From the NCBI GenBank assembly GCA_029256365.1, contig JAQSYB010000078.1, positions 1-7,908 of the forward strand: a stretch of 7,908 nt of DNA. Direction: 5' to 3'. This DNA comes from Clostridia bacterium. GTDB taxonomy: Bacteria > Bacillota > Clostridia > Lutisporales > Lutisporaceae. Shown one piece after another: positions 4,063-7,908 of this stretch. Position 1 is the first letter of the stretch. The number at the start of each line of letters is the position of its first letter. The notes beneath the pieces are model-generated. The model had not been told where the DNA came from, searched no databases, and was given only the letters and a program-made list of their open reading frames with translations. Both the position numbers and the translations under genes were made by a program.

Positions 4063-5403
4063 CTACAGTTCCAATAGTCTTTTGCCCTTTTCGTAGAAGT
4101 CTCTCTTCATATCTTCAGGCACAAAGGAGCCGCCAGTTGCCCATGCGATATGCGTGGCATTGTGTCCAGCATAATCGATTCCCGCTTTTGCATTGATCAA
4201 TGCCACCGGCCCCTTTAAGGAGGCAGCTGCTGAAGGCTCTATTTCAATTCCTTCACTATCTTTTAGCAAAGCCAATAAACGATAGAGCTCATCATCCTCT
4301 ATGGTGTATACCCCACTTAACAGCTTTTCCATGACCTTGCCAACAAAGCCCGAAGCCCTGCCTACAGCAAGACCATCCCCTTCTGTTACGTTGTCTATTC
4401 CAAAATCCTGTACACTGACCTGATCATTTTCCTTTGTTGAAAGACCAAGCAGCATGCAGGGCGAATGTGTGGGCTCAACAAAGAAGCATTGCACTGCATC
4501 TCTAAAGATTTGCTTCAAACCAAAGCATATCCCCCCTGGCGCCCCTCCCACTCCACAGGGCAAATATACAAACAATGGATTTTGCTTGTCAATCTTTATG
4601 TTATTCTCATCTAATTGGCGTTTTAGTCTGATCGCGGCTGCACTATAGCCAAGGAATAAATCCTTTGAATGCTCATCATCAACGAAATGGCACATCGGAT
4701 CCAGCATGGCCAGACGCCTTCCCTCTTCCACTGCCTTGCTGTAGTCTGATTCATATTCAACTACACTTACGCCTTTGCTTCGCAGCAAATCCTTCTTCCA
4801 CTGTTTGGCATCAGCTGACATATGTACTGTTACCTTGAAACCTAAGGCTGCTCCCATTATTCCTATGCTTAAGCCTAGATTGCCTGTAGAACCAACTGCT
4901 AGGGAATACCCTGAGAAGAATTCTCTTGCTTCCTTATCTGCAAGTATAGAGTAATCCTGATCTTCCTTTAAGATATTATTGTTCATTGCCAGCTGCTCTG
5001 CATGCTTCAATACCTCATATATGCCGCCTCTAGCCTTTATCGAGCCAGCAACAGGCAAAGCATTATCGCATTTTAAAAACAGTCTGCCTTGTATTGCTAC
5101 CTTATAGTTGTTATTTATTGCCTCTTTCATATGTGGCAGCTCCTGCAATCGAGACTCAATGATACCACTTTGCGGTTCCGTTTCCGGAAAAAGCTTAGCG
5201 ATTAAAGGCGCAAATCGAATCCATCTCTCCTCTGCCTCTAATACATCCTTCCATGACAGTTCCAGATTATTGTATGTTGTCTCTTCCCAATCCTCAATGC
5301 TGTCATTTAGCCAAAAAACAGGCTTATAGTCTATCATATCTGCTATGATAGGTGTTTCCTCTACCCATTGATCAATTGTCTTACCCAATACTTTCCTTTG
5401 CAC
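4063..5403 (-). CDS. dsdA: D-serine ammonia-lyase (D-serine dehydratase)
   Basis: Cytoplasmic fold-type II PLP enzyme converting D-serine to pyruvate and ammonia. With a start at 5403 the protein has 446 residues; E. coli DsdA has 442. GSIKARGG (120-127) carries the Schiff-base Lys123 (E. coli K118). GSTGNLG (171-177) and CGVGGAPGG (283-291) are the substrate-side and phosphate-binding loops. DNVTEGDGLAVGRAS and the C-terminal HIAWATGGSFVP are also typical. The frame is open back to ATG 5427, but I prefer GTG 5403-5401: GGAGG (5416-5412) lies 8 nt before it, whereas the ATG has no ribosome site and lies about 3 nt after the predicted transcription start. The gene is convergent with the class IV aminotransferase gene and divergent from cwlJ. 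It could serve catabolism or removal of inhibitory D-serine. Confidence 0.95.
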   Translation of the reverse strand: MQRKVLGKTIDQWVEETPIIADMIDYKPVFWLNDSIEDWEETTYNNLELSWKDVLEAEERWIRFAPLIAKLFPETEPQSGIIESRLQELPHMKEAINNNYKVAIQGRLFLKCDNALPVAGSIKARGGIYEVLKHAEQLAMNNNILKEDQDYSILADKEAREFFSGYSLAVGSTGNLGLSIGIMGAALGFKVTVHMSADAKQWKKDLLRSKGVSVVEYESDYSKAVEEGRRLAMLDPMCHFVDDEHSKDLFLGYSAAAIRLKRQLDENNIKIDKQNPLFVYLPCGVGGAPGGICFGLKQIFRDAVQCFFVEPTHSPCMLLGLSTKENDQVSVQDFGIDNVTEGDGLAVGRASGFVGKVMEKLLSGVYTIEDDELYRLLALLKDSEGIEIEPSAAASLKGPVALINAKAGIDYAGHNATHIAWATGGSFVPEDMKRDFYEKGKRLLEL

Positions 5404-5411
5404 AATACCAA

Positions 5412-5416
5412 CCTCC
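5412..5416 (-). promoter_or_regulatory. Shine-Dalgarno that decides the dsdA start
   Basis: GGAGG on the minus strand (5416-5412) is 8 nt upstream of the GTG at 5403-5401. It lies inside the longer open frame beginning at ATG 5427, so the longer form is unlikely to be the real protein. Confidence 0.75.
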
Positions 5417-5436
5417 GGAGGATTCATTTTAATACT

Positions 5437-5445
5437 AGTATACCA
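5437..5445 (-). promoter_or_regulatory. Predicted extended -10 promoter of dsdA
   Basis: On the minus strand, TGGTATACT (5445-5437) is a 5-of-6 match to TATAAT with a TGn extension. Transcription would start near 5430, giving a leader of about 27 nt before the GTG at 5403. No good -35 is seen at 16-18 bp. Confidence 0.45.
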
Positions 5446-5495
5446 AAATAGTTTTATCTATCACTACACTTTTACAGCAATAAAATAAAAATATG

Positions 5496-5523
5496 TGTCA
5501 AAACGCTTATAAATACATATTAT
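5496..5523 (+). promoter_or_regulatory. Candidate cwlJ-gerQ promoter region, sigma factor unclear
   Basis: CATATTAT (5516-5523), about 30 bp before the cwlJ start, resembles the CATA-type -10 boxes of sporulation sigma factors. The upstream GTGTCAA (5495-5501) does not match a clear -35. A housekeeping reading is TGTCAA with TATTAT at 16 bp. In Bacillus subtilis the pair is expressed in the mother cell during sporulation, so a sporulation sigma factor is expected, but the sequence alone does not settle it. Confidence 0.25.
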
Positions 5524-5553
5524 GTAATATCACTGTGTGCGAGGTGGGAATAA

Positions 5554-5997
5554 GTGGCTTTTTCTGAAAGAGAATTACTTGCTAGAGTTATCCGTTGTGA
5601 GGCAGGTGGAGAAGGGGAAAATGGCATGAAAGCCGTTGCCAACGTTATTATGAATAGAGTCCGAGTACCCAATGGAGAGTATCAAAGAATTGGTCAAGGC
5701 AGTATCAGAAGGATATTAAACCAAGCAGGCCAATTTGATTGCATGACTTCTGTACTGAGAGGACAACCAAATCCACAAACAATCTGGGCTAACCCCCCAG
5801 AACAAATACACTATATGGTAGCAGATTGGGCAATCTCTGGCAATAGATTCCCAACTACAGGTTATTCACTCTGGTATTTCAACCCTTTTAATCCTAGCTG
5901 TCCGGGAAACTTCCCTAGAAACGGCAATGGATTTTATGTCACCAGAATAGTAGACCACTGCTTCTATAATCCTACAAATTCATATTATCTAACATAA
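5554..5997 (+). CDS. cwlJ: Spore cortex-lytic enzyme, CwlJ type (Hydrolase_2 family)
   Basis: The 147-residue protein (B. subtilis CwlJ has 142) degrades spore cortex peptidoglycan containing muramic lactam during germination. ARVIRCEAGGEGENGMKAVA (10-29) contains the likely catalytic Glu16 in the family's R.EA.GEG..G motif, followed by NVIMNRV (30-36). YSLWYFNP (104-111) and HCFYNP (135-140) match the conserved C-terminal part of CwlJ. There is no signal peptide, unlike SleB, which fits CwlJ, an enzyme deposited in the spore from the mother-cell side. The start is GTG at 5554, 6 nt after AGGTGG (5542-5547). gerQ follows 30 bp downstream; in B. subtilis GerQ is needed for CwlJ localisation, so the pairing supports both calls. 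Confidence 0.93.
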   Translation: MAFSERELLARVIRCEAGGEGENGMKAVANVIMNRVRVPNGEYQRIGQGSIRRILNQAGQFDCMTSVLRGQPNPQTIWANPPEQIHYMVADWAISGNRFPTTGYSLWYFNPFNPSCPGNFPRNGNGFYVTRIVDHCFYNPTNSYYLT

Positions 5998-6027
5998 AAA
6001 TTTTTATATAGCTGAAAGGAGATTACT

Positions 6028-6534
6028 ATGTACAATTACCCTTATGAATATTTTAGACAACCGGATATGAACACAATGAATTTAAATCAAATGGATAACA
6101 TGCAGAATATGGGCTACCAAATGCCTTTTAATCCTGCAGCACAGCAACCCTCATTTAACCAAATGCCTACAATGCCAATGCAGCCAATACAACCAATATT
6201 ACCAATGGGCACAGTTGTTGGTGCTACAGATGGTGTTCCTATGCCTGGTACTACTTCTGGATCAATGCCAACAAGTATTGGATCAGTCCCTCTTGGTATG
6301 GATCAGCAAGGCGAACTCCCTATCATGGATATACAATACACGCAAGGCTGGCTTACTACTCAAATTGGCAAAAGAGTAAAAATTGAGTTTTTAATTGGTA
6401 CAAATATGCTGATAGATAGAGAAGGAACCCTTACAGATGTTGGTATCAGTTATATCATAATAAATGAAATAGAAACAGATGACCTGTTATTATGTGATAT
6501 ATATTCTATTAAATTTGTAAGAATCTATTATTAG
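6028..6534 (+). CDS. gerQ: Spore coat protein GerQ
   Basis: The 168-residue protein (B. subtilis GerQ has 181) has two parts. Residues 1-95 are low-complexity, rich in Met, Gln, Asn and Pro (about 14 Met and 11 Gln). Residues 100-168 form the conserved domain: TQGWLTTQIGKRVKIEFLIG (105-124), then LTDVGISYIIINEIETDDLLLCDIYSIKFV, matching the GerQ pattern of a G..R.H.III.. core and a C-terminal Y.I.F block. In Bacillus GerQ holds CwlJ in the coat and is crosslinked by transglutaminase through lysines near its N-terminus. Here the only lysines are 115, 118 and 162, so the tail offers glutamines but no lysine. AAAGGAG 8 nt before the ATG and the 30-bp gap after cwlJ indicate one operon. Moderate sequence divergence from Bacillus; neighbourhood makes the call strong. 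Confidence 0.85.
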   Translation: MYNYPYEYFRQPDMNTMNLNQMDNMQNMGYQMPFNPAAQQPSFNQMPTMPMQPIQPILPMGTVVGATDGVPMPGTTSGSMPTSIGSVPLGMDQQGELPIMDIQYTQGWLTTQIGKRVKIEFLIGTNMLIDREGTLTDVGISYIIINEIETDDLLLCDIYSIKFVRIYY

Positions 6535-6582
6535 ATTGCTTAAGCTATTCATAAACGTTCTTCTCCTTTATAATATTTAATA

Positions 6583-6617
6583 AAATAACCGAGGTTTTAA
6601 TCCCCGGTTATTTTTTT
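6583..6617. terminator. Bidirectional terminator between gerQ and the ABC exporter gene
   Basis: AAATAACCGAGG (6583-6594) pairs with CCCCGGTTATTT (6602-6613) with a single A-C mismatch and a 7-nt loop. Seven Ts (6611-6617) follow on the plus strand, and a T-rich stretch (TTATTTTATTAAATATT) leaves the stem on the minus strand. The stop codon of the ABC gene (6618-6616) overlaps the plus-strand T-tract. Confidence 0.85.
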
Positions 6618-7908
6618 ATCCCATATTCAAATCACTTAGCCCTTCTTTTCCTTCAAACTGCGCATGATACAAGGATGCATATATACCATTGTTTTGAAGC
6701 AGCTCCTCATGGCTCCCTGTTTCCTCTATGCCATTGTCCGTAAGCACCAATATGTTCTTTGCCTTCCTGATGGTTGATAACCTATGTGCAATGATAAAGG
6801 TGGTTCTATTATTCGCAAGCTGCTCTAAGCTCTGCTGTACTATTTTTTCACTTTGATTGTCTAGAGAAGAAGTCGCTTCATCCAAAATTAATATTGGTGG
6901 ATTCTTCAGAAATGCTCTGGCTATACTAATTCTCTGCTTCTGTCCTCCGGAAAGCTTAACGCCTCTCTCGCCTACATAGGTTTCATAGGTTTTCTCAAAG
7001 GCTTCTATAAATTCATGGGCATTTGCCTTTATTGCCGCTTCAATAACCTCTTCATCACTTGCATTTGGTTTGCCGTATCTAATGTTTTCCATTATGGTGC
7101 CTGCAAAAAGATAAACATCCTGCTGCACAATTCCGATGCTTTTTCTCAAGGATTCCAGTTTAATATCCCTTACATCTATATTGTCAACCTTAATGCTTCC
7201 TTCTGTTGCTTCATAGAATCTCGGGATTAGACTGCAAAGAGTTGACTTGCCTCCTCCGGAGGGTCCTACCAAAGCCACAGTCTCACCGGGATTTAGCTTC
7301 AGGTCAATTCCTTTGAGCACATGGACACCTTCGTCATATTTGAAGGAAACATTGTCAAAGGTCACCATCCCCTTTACATCCTTCAGCTCTACGCTGTCTT
7401 CCTTATCCTGAATATCAGGCTCAGTATCCATAATCTCCAAAAACCTTTCGAAGCCAGTCATCCCTCGTTGGAACTGCTCTGTGAAATCAATCAGCTTCCT
7501 AATAGGCATCAGCAGTGTATTGATGTAAAGCAAATAAGTTACCAAATCTACGCTTCGTATTTCTCCTGCCTTGATAAACAGTGTACCAATAATTGCAACT
7601 GCAATATATATAATTCCATCAAACAGCCTAATGCCGCTGAAGAATTTACCCATATAATAATAGCTTTCTCTTTTGGTATCTAAGAACTCTTGATTTCCTA
7701 CTCCAAACTTTGCTTTCTCAAGCTCTTCGTTTGAGAAGGATTTTACCACTCGAATCCCTGCTATGCTGTCCTCTAGCTGTGCATTTACATCCGCAATTTT
7801 TTGTCTATTGCGTTTGAATACCGAACGCATTTTTCTGTTGTAATAATATGCAAAGGTCATCATAAAAGGGATAAATGCAAATATGATTAAGGTCAGCTTG
7901 ACATTCAC
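6616..7908 (-). CDS. ABC exporter, fused permease and ATPase, N-terminus beyond the window
   Basis: The visible 430 residues are the C-terminal part of a type I (type IV fold) ABC exporter half-transporter. Typical lengths near 580 imply about 150 residues missing. Remaining membrane segments are near 5-23, 95-113 and 119-138. Coupling region VNAQLEDSIAGIRVVKSF (41-58) is typical. The ATPase has Walker A GPSGGGKST (215-223), Q-loop VQQDVYLF (261-268), signature LSGGQKQR (319-326), Walker B ILILDE (339-344) with catalytic Glu344, D-loop SSLD (347-350) and H-loop His375 (AHRLST). All motifs are intact, so the site is catalytically complete. The first visible codon reads GTG but is most likely an internal valine. 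Substrate cannot be told; relatives export drugs, lipids or peptides. Whether a partner half-transporter lies upstream is not visible. Confidence 0.95.
   Translation of the reverse strand: MNVKLTLIIFAFIPFMMTFAYYYNRKMRSVFKRNRQKIADVNAQLEDSIAGIRVVKSFSNEELEKAKFGVGNQEFLDTKRESYYYMGKFFSGIRLFDGIIYIAVAIIGTLFIKAGEIRSVDLVTYLLYINTLLMPIRKLIDFTEQFQRGMTGFERFLEIMDTEPDIQDKEDSVELKDVKGMVTFDNVSFKYDEGVHVLKGIDLKLNPGETVALVGPSGGGKSTLCSLIPRFYEATEGSIKVDNIDVRDIKLESLRKSIGIVQQDVYLFAGTIMENIRYGKPNASDEEVIEAAIKANAHEFIEAFEKTYETYVGERGVKLSGGQKQRISIARAFLKNPPILILDEATSSLDNQSEKIVQQSLEQLANNRTTFIIAHRLSTIRKAKNILVLTDNGIEETGSHEELLQNNGIYASLYHAQFEGKEGLSDLNMG

Noticed and set aside
5496..5501. Perfect TTGACA on the minus strand upstream of dsdA
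   Set aside because: At 16-18 bp spacing the would-be -10 is GCTGTA or worse. The extended -10 at 5445-5437 is a better dsdA promoter.
7321..7683. Plus-strand frame of 120 codons
   Set aside because: It is antisense to the ABC exporter, whose motifs are complete, and has no ribosome site or family resemblance.

Overview
The window looks like chromosomal DNA from a low-GC, endospore-forming Firmicute, most likely a clostridium or relative. The DNA is AT-rich, Shine-Dalgarno sequences are strong (GGAGG type), start codons include GTG and TTG, Rho-independent terminators are numerous, and there is a cwlJ-gerQ spore germination pair. I cannot name the species.

Layout, left to right. Positions 1-368 (minus) hold the 5' part of a free methionine-R-sulfoxide reductase gene, running off the left edge. 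It is divergent from a 3-methyladenine DNA glycosylase gene (491-1114, plus). The 122-bp gap carries two back-to-back promoters whose -35 regions overlap. Positions 1115-1599 have no credible gene but are unusually structured: a 222-bp imperfect inverted repeat with roughly 80-bp arms enclosing two further hairpins, followed directly by a 154-bp tandem array alternating a 9-mer and a 10-mer. Next come two minus-strand genes, an MgtC/SapB-family membrane protein (2325-2999) and an unrecognised multi-pass membrane protein (1600-2274). The latter's stop codon forms the loop of its own terminator hairpin.

A fold-type IV PLP aminotransferase (3197-4021, plus) converges on D-serine dehydratase dsdA (4063-5403, minus), with a shared hairpin terminator between them. 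dsdA is divergent from cwlJ (5554-5997) and gerQ (6028-6534), which form a compact plus-strand operon. A bidirectional terminator separates gerQ from the C-terminal 430 residues of an ABC exporter (6616-7908, minus), which runs off the right edge.

Functional themes: repair of oxidised methionine and alkylated DNA on the left, inner-membrane proteins in the middle, amino-acid (probably partly D-amino-acid) PLP enzymes, then spore cortex lysis. I see no clear new defence or mobile system. The least explained part is the foldback plus tandem-repeat region at 1151-1564. Gene families were assigned by recognising motifs by eye, without database searches.
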